From positions 1 to 64,000 of the forward strand of contig NZ_CVQP01000013.1 in the NCBI RefSeq assembly GCF_001040705.1: a stretch of DNA of 64,000 nucleotides. Direction: 5' to 3'. The position numbers and the translations under genes were made by a program. This DNA is from Rhodococcus sp. RD6.2. GTDB taxonomy: Bacteria > Actinomycetota > Actinomycetes > Mycobacteriales > Mycobacteriaceae. The notes beneath the pieces are model-generated. The model was not told the origin of the DNA. It saw nothing but the letters and a program-made list of their open reading frames with translations, and made no database searches. Positions 8,411-16,543 of the stretch are shown here, in pieces; position 1 is the first letter of the stretch; the number at the start of each line of letters is the position of its first letter.

Positions 8411-8931
8411 CATCGACCGAGGTCTCCGACGGGGCCGCACCGGTGGCCGCGGCACGGTGGCGGCACGCTCGCCGCGCCCTCGTGGCCACCGCAGCCGTCC
8501 TGGCGTCGGCCGCGCTGGTCCTCGATCCGATTGCCCGCGAGGCGCTTTCCGGCGGGCGGACCGTCGACCTCGGTCTGCTGCAACTGCGACTGGCCTACAA
8601 CACCGGGGTCGCGTTCAGCCTCGGCAACCAACTGCCCACCATCGTGATCCTCGCGGCGACCGCAGCCATCACCGCCGCGATCGCCGTGTTCGCCTGGCGC
8701 ACCGCACCAGAGAGCCGACCGATCCAGACGATCGGACTCGCCGCGATCGTCGCCGGCGCCGCCGCGAACGTCATCGACCGACTCCTCGACGGGAAGGTCA
8801 CCGACTACTTCCACACCGGATGGTGGCCCACCTTCAACCTCGCCGACACCTACATCACCTGCGGCGTCGTCCTCGTCATCGGCGCGCTGCTCCTCGATTC
8901 CACCCCGACGAGCAAGGACCACACACCATGA
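8407..8931 (+). CDS. lspA: lipoprotein signal peptidase (signal peptidase II)
   Basis: 174 aa with four membrane segments. The two catalytic aspartates sit in [15 protein letters not shown] and FNLADTYI, the standard LspA motifs. The GTG start overlaps the ATPase stop. An lspA gene beside a metal pump is a recurrent arrangement in mobile resistance cassettes; the enzyme cleaves prolipoproteins, but why it travels with metal pumps is unclear. It has a longer N terminus than housekeeping LspA. Confidence 0.9.
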   Translation: MTSTEVSDGAAPVAAARWRHARRALVATAAVLASAALVLDPIAREALSGGRTVDLGLLQLRLAYNTGVAFSLGNQLPTIVILAATAAITAAIAVFAWRTAPESRPIQTIGLAAIVAGAAANVIDRLLDGKVTDYFHTGWWPTFNLADTYITCGVVLVIGALLLDSTPTSKDHTP

Positions 8932-9275
8932 GCCGGATGCCCGAACACCTCCGCAGCGTCTACGCCTCGGAAATGGACGCCGCCCACCAGGCCAGCGACG
9001 ACACCCTGCGCTGGCACCACCTCGAACGCGCCCACATCATCTCCCAGCCCTACCCCTGGCCGCACACCCACAACCACATCGCGATGCTCAGCCTCGCCCT
9101 GCGTCAACGCGACCGCCGCGAGGCGCTCGGTCAGGTCATCCGCATCGTCGTCGCCGCCCCCGGCTCCGCATTCGGCCGATACCCCGAAGGCAATACCGGA
9201 CGCACCCATGCCGGCCTCACAACCCCCATGTCCGTACCCGACGATCTCGCCGAAACCATCGCCGGACCCGTCTGA
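8928..9275 (+). CDS. DUF3703 family protein
   Basis: 115 aa, start codon overlapping the lspA stop (ATGA). Family signatures are visible: [19 protein letters not shown], a basic [11 protein letters not shown] helix, and [21 protein letters not shown]3703 proteins are typically found in metal-resistance cassettes, but their activity is unknown to me. It is the last gene of the plus-strand metal operon and converges with merB. Confidence 0.85.
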   Translation: MSRMPEHLRSVYASEMDAAHQASDDTLRWHHLERAHIISQPYPWPHTHNHIAMLSLALRQRDRREALGQVIRIVVAAPGSAFGRYPEGNTGRTHAGLTTPMSVPDDLAETIAGPV

Positions 9276-9378
9276 ACTCGCTGCTAGGGCCGACAATCCC
9301 GCTGGAACGTCCCGATCGGCGATCGTCTGACCGCCACGGATGCCGACTCCGTCCCCGCAGGCCGGATGGCCGGCCGTG

Positions 9379-10386
9379 TCACGTGTTGAGGAGGGGACCG
9401 AAGATCGCCGCCCCGCAACGGGTCGCGTCGGCAAGGTCGACCACGACCCCGCCGATGTGCGGGTTGGCCGTGGCCCACCCCTCCGCAGCCGGGCGATCGG
9501 TGAAGAAGTTGAGGTAGTCGCAGCAGGTGTCCGCCGACGGACCCTTCGCTGACTGCGCCCCGATGAACACCACGGTGGTGGCCGGATCCGCGGTGGCGAC
9601 TTCACCGCGGACCGTCACGGTGATCTGCTCGCCCGTGGACGCATCGGCAGAGTCGATCACGACATCGACGCCGCCGAGCATTGCGGACATCCCGAGCGCG
9701 TCGATAGCGCACATTGCGTAAACCCGTGCACCGTCGGCGATCTGAACACTGTGGGGGGTGGGCGTGGTGCAGAACGGGTAGACCGATTCGATCCATCCGG
9801 ATGCGTCGAGGCGGATCACGTCCGAGGTGTGCAGCTGTTCGAGAAGTTGCTGTGCGGACGAGTCGAACTCGGCGGCGACCGCATCGAGCTCAGCGATCGG
9901 CGGTGGGCCGCCGCGGGTCGCGAATGCCCGCAAGACGGCATGGTGGATGGCCTTTTCGGCGGGGTCGGCGGGCTGCGCCGCACCCCGCCACGCGGCGAGC
10001 GCTGCGATCGGGGACTCGTCTTCCGTCGCGGGTGCACAGCAGTCCACGCGGCCGGCGGACACCTCGGCCGATGTGCTGTCCGGGGCCAGGTTCAGTGCGG
10101 CGCGAAGGGCAGCGACGGACGGCGCGCCATCGATGCCGCCGTCGTCCGACCTGTACAGGCGGCACGACACGCTCGGCACCGAATCGGGCTCGGCAAACGG
10201 GTCCTGGCCGTCGAGGAGCAGGGTTGGGGATCCCGTCATGCCGGCTTCGGTGGCCCCCGCCTGGTCATCGAACACGCGGTGGGTGATGGTGACCTCGATC
10301 TGTTCGCCGGCCACCGCCTCCGCGATCCGGCGCTCGAGCAGCACCACGTTGGGGCACTCGGGGACCTGCAGGATCTCCAGCTTCAT
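9379..10386 (-). CDS. merB: organomercurial lyase with an N-terminal thioredoxin-like domain
   Basis: 335 aa. Residues 1-100 look thioredoxin/DsbA-like (start MKLEILQVPECPN, with GSPTLLLDG). Residues 120-335 are alkylmercury lyase: Cys226 and Asp229 in YAMCAIDALG and the Cys288-Cys289 pair in SADTCCDYLNFF correspond to the Cys96, Asp99 and Cys159 set of the R831b enzyme. It would protonolyse the C-Hg bond of organomercurials. It overlaps merR by four bases. No merA reductase is present in the window. Confidence 0.9.
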   Translation of the reverse strand: MKLEILQVPECPNVVLLERRIAEAVAGEQIEVTITHRVFDDQAGATEAGMTGSPTLLLDGQDPFAEPDSVPSVSCRLYRSDDGGIDGAPSVAALRAALNLAPDSTSAEVSAGRVDCCAPATEDESPIAALAAWRGAAQPADPAEKAIHHAVLRAFATRGGPPPIAELDAVAAEFDSSAQQLLEQLHTSDVIRLDASGWIESVYPFCTTPTPHSVQIADGARVYAMCAIDALGMSAMLGGVDVVIDSADASTGEQITVTVRGEVATADPATTVVFIGAQSAKGPSADTCCDYLNFFTDRPAAEGWATANPHIGGVVVDLADATRCGAAIFGPLLNT

Positions 10387-10787
10387 CGAGTCTCTCCTTC
10401 ATCGTGCATGGTCTGGATCAGGGGGCAGCACCGGTCGGTGCGCGGCAGCTCGCAGGTGGCCACGAGGTCGGCGAGCGATCGCTGCATGCGCTGCAAGTCG
10501 GCTATCTTCTCGGCGAGGTGCGCCATCTTCGCCTCGGCCAGCACGCGAGCGGTCTGGCAGTCGTCGGGACCACCGTCCGCCAGGTGCAGCAACTCCTCGA
10601 TCTCGTCGAGGCTGAACCCGTGCTCCTGAGCACGTTTGACGAACCGCACGACCGCCACCGCGTCGGCCGGATACGCGCGATACCCCGACGCGGATCGGGG
10701 CGGCTCGTCCAGCAGGCCCCGCCGCTCGTAGTACCGCAGCGTTTGCACGTTGACCCCAGCCTGGGTGGCAACCTCACTGCTCCGCAT
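10383..10787 (-). CDS. merR: mercury-responsive regulator MerR
   Basis: 134 aa. The N-terminal winged helix-turn-helix ends in LRYYERRGLL; a dimerisation helix follows. Hg-binding cysteines Cys77, Cys112 and Cys121 keep the 35- and 9-residue spacing of Tn501 MerR (82, 117, 126). It is the first gene of a merR-merB operon and should activate its own promoter on Hg binding by untwisting a 19-bp spacer, which is present upstream. Confidence 0.9.
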   Translation of the reverse strand: MRSSEVATQAGVNVQTLRYYERRGLLDEPPRSASGYRAYPADAVAVVRFVKRAQEHGFSLDEIEELLHLADGGPDDCQTARVLAEAKMAHLAEKIADLQRMQRSLADLVATCELPRTDRCCPLIQTMHDEGETR

Positions 10788-10794
10788 ATCGCCA

Positions 10795-10825
10795 TTGTTA
10801 ACCCTGTACCCAACTATCGAGTCAA
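10795..10825 (-). promoter_or_regulatory. mer promoter/operator with 19-bp spacer
   Basis: On the minus strand, TTGACT (10825-10820), a 19-base spacer (containing TTGGGTACAGGG) and TAACAA (10800-10795). The long spacer is the known mark of MerR-activated promoters. The -10 box lies only 7 bases from the merR ATG, so the mRNA is probably leaderless. Confidence 0.75.
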
Positions 10826-11001
10826 GGGGCAGCTACTAACGCAACTGGTGGAGCACCGGCTGCTCCAGTCATCAAGGGAGCCTGGCGAGGGGATCGACAT
10901 GGGGCTCGGGCGAGCCTCGGGTTGGGCTCGCGCGAGGGGCGAGGACTTCGAGGTCGCTGGCATCCAGGCGCCGCGCCGACATAGAGGGTGGCGCCAGTTC
11001 C

Positions 11002-11083
11002 CGTCGAAACCACCCGCAGCACCCCTTGTCGTTGGCGCTACCTGACGCCGCGAGAACACCGCCATCTATTGCCGCGAGTCACA
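11002..11083. repeat. right terminal inverted repeat of the Tn552-like transposon
   Basis: Reverse complement of the left end, 54 of 56 outer bases identical, with looser similarity inward to 11002. The repeat includes a duplicate of the tniB 3' terminus that is not part of a gene here. 10826-11001 holds no convincing gene. Confidence 0.9.
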
Positions 11084-11106
11084 CCCAACAGTGCGCTCAC
11101 GGGCGT

Positions 11107-11177
11107 GAGTGTCCCAGAACTCACCGACAGGTCGAGGTTTCGCTACAGAGTCAATGGGACACGTTTTTGGGACACTC
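11107..11177. repeat. inverted and direct repeats in a gene-free stretch
   Basis: GAGTGTCCCA (11107-11116) is perfectly inverted as TGGGACACTC (11168-11177), and TGGGACAC occurs again at about 11155 as a direct repeat. The stretch 11084-11260 lies between the transposon end and the next gene and holds no ORF I trust. These could be recombinase or repressor sites. Confidence 0.45.
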
Positions 11178-11265
11178 GGGCCGCTGGTCGCCGCTGCCCT
11201 CCGCGGCGGCCCGATTCGTGTCCGGGAAACGGTCGATTCTGAGACGGCACGCCCCCGCCAGCTTC

Positions 11266-11313
11266 GGTATCGCGGTATCTAGGTATTGCGGTATCCATCG
11301 GGTACCGGGATAC
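11266..11313. promoter_or_regulatory. tandem 16-bp repeats, candidate operator
   Basis: GGTATCGCGGTATCTA is followed directly by GGTATTGCGGTATCCA and a degenerate third unit containing GGTACCGGGATAC. The array ends 8 bases before the ATG at 11322 of an HTH protein, so autoregulation is likely. Confidence 0.55.
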
Positions 11314-11321
11314 TGAGCGGC

Positions 11322-11690
11322 ATGAGCGATGCACTCCCCACCCATACCGATCTCGCCCGGCGCCGCAGGGACACTCGACTGCTCGTCGAGCATCTCCGAT
11401 TCCTCGAGGACACTGTCGTCGCTCAGGCACTCGTGAAGGACGCCCTACTTCGCGGCCTCAGCCAGTCCGAGACGGCGAAGCTTCTTGGAATGAGCAAGCG
11501 AACCGTCAACCAGCACGCTCGAACTCCCTATATGCGCTACGCAGTGAGTTCAGACGATCGCGCCACCGAGCGTCGGAGTTTCGACGCCGCATTCATGGCC
11601 TACGTCTGGGGATCGGACGAGGCCGCGCGGGCAGCCACCGAGCGATCCATCCAGTACGACCGCGAACGGCTCCTTGTCGAATCCGACTGA
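11322..11690 (+). CDS. small helix-turn-helix protein
   Basis: 122 aa, soluble. A sigma-region-4/LuxR-like helix-turn-helix is clear (LSQSETAKLLGMSKRTVNQHAR, about residues 47-68), preceded by a basic helix. The C terminus is helical and charged. The ATG at 11322 lies just after a tandem repeat array and has only a weak Shine-Dalgarno sequence. A strong terminator follows the stop. Likely a plasmid transcription regulator; target unknown. Confidence 0.75.
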   Translation: MSDALPTHTDLARRRRDTRLLVEHLRFLEDTVVAQALVKDALLRGLSQSETAKLLGMSKRTVNQHARTPYMRYAVSSDDRATERRSFDAAFMAYVWGSDEAARAATERSIQYDRERLLVESD

Positions 11691-11706
11691 CCTGCACAGC
11701 GACCCA

Positions 11707-11745
11707 AACGGGGCCGGCCCGCAGGAGAGGCGGGCCGGCCCCGTT
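11707..11745. terminator. strong bidirectional hairpin terminator
   Basis: A 16-bp perfect stem (AACGGGGCCGGCCCGC and its complement) with a 7-base loop, between the HTH gene and the convergent gene at 11789. It serves both directions. Confidence 0.85.
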
Positions 11746-11788
11746 CGTCGATTCTTGCGGATGCCGATCGCGGATGTTCCCCGAGGGC

Positions 11789-12265
11789 CTACAGATTCAG
11801 GCTCGAGCCTCGATCAGTGCCGCGCTCGTGTTCGGTCGGTCGGGGACCACTCTCGACCGCGCTGCCGCGCTTCGCCGATCCGGCGAGCATCTGCTTGAGC
11901 GAATACGGGTGCCCCTGCACGGCAGCCGACAGCGCAGTCGTCGGAACCCTACTGTGGTCGGGGGCAACTTCCGGGGCTGAGCGGTCGGGCGCGGGTGCAT
12001 CTCGGCCCGGTGGCAGGCTCTGGCGTCCAACCTTCTCGACCGTGGCGGACCATGTCTGGTCGGCCGTCGAGTATTTCCAGTGTTCAGCGCGTCGGTAGTT
12101 GTTGTTCGCCAGCGCCCTGTCAGCCGTGTCGAGGTTCCACTGGATGGATGGGGCGATCAGCTTCATCCGCCACGCCGGCTCCTGCTTGGTGGCCTCGGCG
12201 TCGAGGGTGATGTAGTTCGTCTCCTGGGCATGTTCGGCGACGGTGGCCGTGATCTTCTGGGTCAC
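11789..12265 (-). CDS. hypothetical protein, paralogue of the 21166 gene, with the shared C-terminal tail
   Basis: 158 aa from the GTG at 12265, chosen because GAGG lies seven bases upstream. Residues 1-80 match the 95-aa protein encoded at 21166-21453 (ITATVAEHAQ.. and RALANNNYRRAEHWKYST against RVLTGHRYRRTEPWYDST). The rest is a Pro/Ala-rich linker ending GHPYSLKQMLAG and a charged tail, nearly the same tail as the nucleotidyltransferase at 940. Function unknown. Confidence 0.7.
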   Translation of the reverse strand: MTQKITATVAEHAQETNYITLDAEATKQEPAWRMKLIAPSIQWNLDTADRALANNNYRRAEHWKYSTADQTWSATVEKVGRQSLPPGRDAPAPDRSAPEVAPDHSRVPTTALSAAVQGHPYSLKQMLAGSAKRGSAVESGPRPTEHERGTDRGSSLNL

Positions 12266-12289
12266 AGGGACGCCTCGACTCCAGGGCAC

Positions 12290-12609
12290 CGGGGCTGACG
12301 CGCTAGTTCAGGTTGGGATGGACCCGCAGCCAATCCGATTGCTGTAGAACGGAAACGCACAACTACCCCCGAAATGTCGTCGTTGAGGTGAAGCTCCTCG
12401 TACTTCCCCCCAGATGTACGCCGATCACCCTACTCAAGATGGTTGCAGAGGGGTTCTGCGATCCGATCGCCGCACAGAACGGATCTCCCGCACTCAGTGC
12501 CGTACCCGGCTTACCTCCCGCGCCCGCGCACGACTATTCACCTTCTCAAGTTGTCGACTGGTTGTGGTTCCGCCTTCAGGACTCCGAGAACTTGAGGCGT
12601 AGCGGACGG
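12290..12609. other. gene-free stretch
   Basis: 320 bases between two minus-strand genes. An ORF of about 100 codons crosses it on the plus strand but has no start signal and poor codon bias. I see no repeats or promoter I would defend. Confidence 0.4.
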
Positions 12610-13776
12610 TCAGCTTGAGATTGATCCCGGCGGGGAGAATCCTTCGGGCCACCGTGTGTGAGTGTCGTATATCGCGTTGGTGAGGTTCGCGCCATCCAGG
12701 TTCGCGCCATCCAGGTTCGCGAGGATCAGGTTCGCGCCGGTCAGGTCCGCGCCGCTCAGGTCCGCGCCGGACAGGTCCGCTTCGAGCAGGATTGCGTCAG
12801 TCAGGTTCGCGCCGACAAGGTTCGTGTTAGTCAGTTTCGCGCAGGTCAGGCGCGCGCCGGTCAGGTTCGCGCCGGTCAGGTGCGCGCCGACCAAGCTCGC
12901 GCCGGTCAGGTTCGCTTCGGCAAGGGTTGAGCGCAACTGAGCCGCGCCCAAGTTCATGCTGGTCAGGTTCGCGCTGTTCAGGTTCGCGTTGGTCAGGTTC
13001 GCGCCAGTCAGGTTCGCGCCGAACAGGAACGCGCTGGCCAGGTTCGCGCCGCCCAGGTCCACGCGGGTCAGGTTCACACCGACCAAACCCGCGCTGCTCA
13101 GGTTCGCGCCGGTCAGGTTCGCGCTGCTCAGGTTCGCGCCAGCCAGGTTCGCACGGGTCAGGTCCGCGCCGAACAGGGCGAATCGGAGTCCGACCCAGGG
13201 GCCGTCCATGCCGTCGCTTCGCTTCCGGCTTCGTCCGGCCAGAACGTCGATGATCGCGGATCGGACGTTCTCCTCTTGGCGGTCGATGCGCTCGGCGCTG
13301 CGTGCTGTTCGCAGGTATGCGCAGAGGAGATCCACGCAGACTTGGCGCTCGTCGTCGTTTCCGAAGTCGTGCCAGTCGTCGGCGAGGGACGCGAGGGCGT
13401 AGACGCCGGCGAGTCGGATCGCGGCGGAGTCGTGTCCGAGTTGTTCAGCGGTGATGGTGTAGCGGTCCCGCAGGCTAGTGCTTTGGTCGAGGAGGTGGCC
13501 TGCTTCGGTGGAGACCTGTTTGCGGTAGGCGAGGAAGGCTGCGCCGCCCAGTCCGATGATGCCGACGAGGGTGACCGTGGTTCGGGCGGCGTCGAACCAC
13601 TGGGAGCCGTTGAGAAAGAACCCGTCCGTCCACACGGCCTTGCCGGCCTGGAGTCGCGCGAAGATCAGAAGTAGACCGCCGCCGACTGCCGTGGTGGCGA
13701 GCGTGCCTGCCACGATCCATCGCCGCAGTGCCGTCGGCTGGATCCGCACCGCGTTGCTCCTCTGTGCGCGTTTCAT
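12610..13776 (-). CDS. membrane-anchored pentapeptide-repeat protein
   Basis: 388 aa from ATG 13776. Two membrane segments (about residues 18-38 and 65-85) are followed by a conserved soluble domain (YTITAEQLGHDSAAIRLAG; DDWHDFGNDDERQVCVDLL) and about 35 A(D/N)LXX pentapeptides forming a right-handed quadrilateral beta-helix. It ends in the usual cap (TRWPEGF). It is divergent from a paralogue at 14079. Pentapeptide helices can mimic DNA, for example gyrase-protecting Qnr, but membrane-tethered forms like this have no known function. Reading begins downstream of an in-frame extension with no ribosome site. Confidence 0.85.
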   Translation of the reverse strand: MKRAQRSNAVRIQPTALRRWIVAGTLATTAVGGGLLLIFARLQAGKAVWTDGFFLNGSQWFDAARTTVTLVGIIGLGGAAFLAYRKQVSTEAGHLLDQSTSLRDRYTITAEQLGHDSAAIRLAGVYALASLADDWHDFGNDDERQVCVDLLCAYLRTARSAERIDRQEENVRSAIIDVLAGRSRKRSDGMDGPWVGLRFALFGADLTRANLAGANLSSANLTGANLSSAGLVGVNLTRVDLGGANLASAFLFGANLTGANLTNANLNSANLTSMNLGAAQLRSTLAEANLTGASLVGAHLTGANLTGARLTCAKLTNTNLVGANLTDAILLEADLSGADLSGADLTGANLILANLDGANLDGANLTNAIYDTHTRWPEGFSPPGSISS

Positions 13777-13904
13777 GCCGACATCATGAACGGCTGATCG
13801 AACGAGACCTGCTGAGCGCCAGAGAATTTCAATGCCGATAAGAGATATTACGACATTAATGCAGCTAGAGGCCATCTTTGATGTGCGAATACCATACCCA
13901 CCGC

Positions 13905-13990
13905 TGAGTTCCCTGTGGACACGGATGTGTCGTTGAGAGAGACGCGGCCCGCGCCACCATCACACGTCCCGACCTCGAGGGGCCCGAGCA
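13905..13990 (+). pseudogene. decayed fragment of the secreted-protein gene at 15617
   Basis: About 85 bases here match 15708-15795 inside the 15617 gene, including GACACGGA.GTGT, CGCGCCACCATCACAC and TCCCGAC. Small indels break the frame. It sits just upstream of a pentapeptide-repeat gene, whereas the intact copy sits just downstream of the same gene, so a duplication and decay is likely. Confidence 0.6.
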
Positions 13991-14078
13991 CGACGAGGAA
14001 TCTGGACCGTGAGCCGATCGGATGGCAGCGGTCCGTGTCGCATTCCCCATCGGGCTGGCGTTCCTGCAAGATGACCCG

Positions 14079-15347
14079 ATGCCACCCGATTTGCCGCCGT
14101 CACCCGGCAACAACAAACCGTCTGGGCAACACAAGAGCGTTTCGCCTGCTCGGTTGATCGCATACGGATCCGGCGCGATGGCGGCTGCAATCGGTGCCAC
14201 GTGGGTTCTCGCCGAGTGGTCCACCAAGCCAGAGATCAGTGTGTTCGACGCCGATCTCAGCGGATTCGGACGGACTGTGGGCCTGATCGCTGCAGCGGCC
14301 GTTGGGGTTCCGGCCGCGGTCTTGGCTTACCACCGGCAACGAGCACTGGACACCTCCAACCGAAATACGGCCGACCAGCATGAGCACAAGGTCATGTCCG
14401 ACAATCGTGAACACCGGTCAGGCACTGAGCGGAACCTCCGCGAGCGCTATACGACCTGCGCCGAGCAGCTCGGACACGACTCATCGGCGATTCGACTGGC
14501 CGGCGTCTACGCCCTCGCGTCCCTCGCCGACGATTGGCACGACTTCGGTAACGACTCCGAGCGTCAGGTGTGCGTGGACCTCCTGTGCGCCTACCTCCGC
14601 GCCCAACGCAAACCAGCTACTGAAACTTCCACTGACAGCGAAGCGTCCCCCCCCCCAGATACCGCGGAGCAGAACGTTCGCTCGGCGATCGTCCGCTCCA
14701 TCAGGGTCCGCACACTGTCAGACGAAGATGGGTGGATTCCCTGCACCTTCGACCTGGGCGGCGCGGACCTGACCGGCACCGACCTGACCGACGTGAACCT
14801 GACCGGCGCGAACCTGACCGACGCGGACCTGCGCGGCGCGAACCTGGTCAACGCGCACCTGAACAGCGCGAACCTGGTCGGCGCGGACCTGACCAACGCG
14901 GACCTGACCGACGCGAACCTGACCCACGCGAACCTGACCAACGCGAACCTGACCACCGCGGACCTGCGCGGCGCGAACCTATTCCGCGCAGACCTGTTCC
15001 ACGCGAACCTGTTCCACGCGGACCTGACCGGCGCGAGCCTGCTCCTCGCGGACCTGACCAACACGGACCTGACCGGCACCGACCTGAACAACGCGAACCT
15101 GAACAGCGTGAAACTGATCCGCGCGATTCTGGGCGGCGCGAACCTGACCCTCGCGGACCTGACCCTCGCGGACCTGCGCGGCGCGAACCTGACCAGCGCG
15201 AACCTGACCGACGCGAACCTGACCGACGCGAACCTGACCGACGCGAACCTGACCGGCGCAGACCTATCTGGCATGGTCTGCTCTGAGTCGACGGTCTGGC
15301 CAGAAGGGCCAGTGCAGCGGCCGACCTCCCCGCTGGAATCGAGGTGA
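14079..15347 (+). CDS. membrane-anchored pentapeptide-repeat protein (paralogue)
   Basis: 422 aa from ATG 14079 (an in-frame ATG lies 57 bases upstream). Same architecture as the 12610 gene: two membrane segments, the AEQLGHDSSAIRLAG and DDWHDFGNDSERQVCVDLL domain, then about 38 pentapeptides rich in ANLT and ADLT, and a VWPEG cap. The repeats are highly uniform 15-bp units in the DNA, which may cause assembly or copy-number variation. The two genes are divergent, about 300 bases apart. Confidence 0.85.
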   Translation: MPPDLPPSPGNNKPSGQHKSVSPARLIAYGSGAMAAAIGATWVLAEWSTKPEISVFDADLSGFGRTVGLIAAAAVGVPAAVLAYHRQRALDTSNRNTADQHEHKVMSDNREHRSGTERNLRERYTTCAEQLGHDSSAIRLAGVYALASLADDWHDFGNDSERQVCVDLLCAYLRAQRKPATETSTDSEASPPPDTAEQNVRSAIVRSIRVRTLSDEDGWIPCTFDLGGADLTGTDLTDVNLTGANLTDADLRGANLVNAHLNSANLVGADLTNADLTDANLTHANLTNANLTTADLRGANLFRADLFHANLFHADLTGASLLLADLTNTDLTGTDLNNANLNSVKLIRAILGGANLTLADLTLADLRGANLTSANLTDANLTDANLTDANLTGADLSGMVCSESTVWPEGPVQRPTSPLESR

Positions 15348-15616
15348 ACGCGTAGGTCGGCGGATCCACCATCCACGCCTCTACGAGGTGCTCGCGAACC
15401 GGACGACGGCACGGGATTCCAGCATTTCAGCTCCTATCCTTGGATTCAGACAACGGGCCGACGCGCTAGGCGCGGCACCGGGGAACCAGCATCGCTTCGA
15501 CTGCCCGTCTGGGCGTCAGGTGATTGACCGACGCAGGATCGTTTCAACCGCCGGCGGCTTTCTCTGTTGGTACCGTTCCCTGTTCGCCCTTGACCCTTTC
15601 GACCGCGAGGTGAGCT

Positions 15617-16180
15617 GTGAGCGCAGTAGATCGTGTCCGCCGTTCGGCTGCTGTACCCGTCGTCGCGGCAGCTGTGCTGCTGATCCATCCAGGCATTGCG
15701 GCTGCTGCGGTGTTCCCTGCCGACACGGACGTGTGGGTTGAGGGAAACACGATCCGCGCCACCATCACACTTCCCGACATCAACGGGCCCGAGAACGAGA
15801 TCGACGAGATGACCTGTCGCGGGCCGTGGGTGCATACCAAGGCCAGCGCGGATCGGATCCTGAACAGCCCGGATATCGACTTGGACAGCAACCCTGCGGG
15901 TTGGCTGGTCCACCAGCCAGATTCCCCTTCCACATGGCCAGGTGGCGACAACCCGTTCACCACGCGGTTCGAGGTGTACGACGGCATGTCGGGCGAGGCC
16001 ACCATCCCCGCCGTCGCGGATGGTGACTACGTTGCCGGAGTTTTGTGTGGACGACTACCCGCCGGGCAGGGGGGAATCATGTACGACTCCTACCGACTGT
16101 TTCCGCTGACGGTCGGCTCGCCGGCCACCACTCCTGATGCGAACGGCAGCCTCGAGGGCGTTGGGTTCGGGTCGTCTTAG
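15617..16180 (+). CDS. secreted hypothetical protein
   Basis: 187 aa from a GTG with GCGAGGTGAGCT just upstream. A Sec signal peptide is clear: basic start, hydrophobic AVPVVAAAVLLIHPGIAAAA, cleavage near residue 32. The mature part is acidic with a beta-rich pattern (VWVEGNTIRATITLPD) and two Cys (in EMTCRGPW and GVLCGRL) that may form a disulfide. No family recognised. A broken copy of part of this gene lies at 13905-13990. Confidence 0.75.
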   Translation: MSAVDRVRRSAAVPVVAAAVLLIHPGIAAAAVFPADTDVWVEGNTIRATITLPDINGPENEIDEMTCRGPWVHTKASADRILNSPDIDLDSNPAGWLVHQPDSPSTWPGGDNPFTTRFEVYDGMSGEATIPAVADGDYVAGVLCGRLPAGQGGIMYDSYRLFPLTVGSPATTPDANGSLEGVGFGSS

Positions 16181-16222
16181 ACGATCGCCACGGCGCTCAC
16201 TTCTCAGCTGGTCGCGTCGACC

Positions 16223-16543
16223 TCACCAGATCGCGAGCTGCTGACTAGCCGGACCTGACGCAGCGGAGCCGCGCCGGCGCGGCCGCGGACTCTGCAGGGT
16301 TGCAGGCGTGATGTGGTGAGTGACGAGTGCGGTAATCGCCTCTTTCACCCTCGCTCGTTGCTCGGCGGCAGTGCGACCGGCGTTCGAGTCACGTGAGTCC
16401 CAGTCCTGGCGCCACTGCGGCGATCCGGGCCGGGGTGTCCCGAGGACGGTGTCGGTGGCGCGTTCGAGGAGCACGTCGAGCTTCTCCGCGATCATCTCCG
16501 CGGCGTCGACGATCGACTCCTGAGACACTCCCCTCTCGCCCAT
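16223..16543 (-). CDS. hypothetical protein, 106 aa
   Basis: A helical, charged protein with an N-terminal region like a small DNA-associated or regulatory protein (SIVDAAEMIAEKLDVLLERA) and a basic C terminus. TACACT lies six bases before the ATG on the minus strand, so a leaderless transcript is likely. It converges with the secreted-protein gene. No family recognised. Confidence 0.55.
   Translation of the reverse strand: MGERGVSQESIVDAAEMIAEKLDVLLERATDTVLGTPRPGSPQWRQDWDSRDSNAGRTAAEQRARVKEAITALVTHHITPATLQSPRPRRRGSAASGPASQQLAIW

Larger units (their letters stand above)
2880..11083. mobile_element. Tn552-like transposon carrying cadmium/cobalt-type and organomercury genes
   Basis: An 8.2-kb element bounded by long inverted repeats (2880-2960 and 11002-11083). 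Next to the left end are an AAA ATPase, a D,D,E transposase and a serine resolvase, all on the minus strand. This is the gene set of the Tn552/Tn5053 (TniA/TniB) group; the ATPase (271 aa) and transposase (480 aa) match the sizes I recall for Tn552 p271 and p480. The cargo is cmtR-like, P1B ATPase, lspA, DUF3703, merB and merR. No TniQ is visible. I found no target duplication: TCGGC precedes the left end and CCCAA follows the right end. Confidence 0.85.

Noticed and set aside
9751-10629. Plus-strand ORFs across merB and merR
   Set aside because: Antisense shadows; MerB and MerR active-site residues are all present on the minus strand.
2875-11088. Target-site duplication of the Tn552-like element
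   Set aside because: TCGGC and CCCAA next to the two ends do not match, also after shifting the boundary by one base, so none is claimed.
12313-12618. Plus-strand ORF of 101 codons
   Set aside because: No ribosome site, weak codon bias, no domain; overlaps the end of a pentapeptide gene.
12660-15260. Regular short repeats resembling a repeat array or CRISPR
   Set aside because: These are 15-bp coding units of pentapeptide proteins, in frame, with no spacers.
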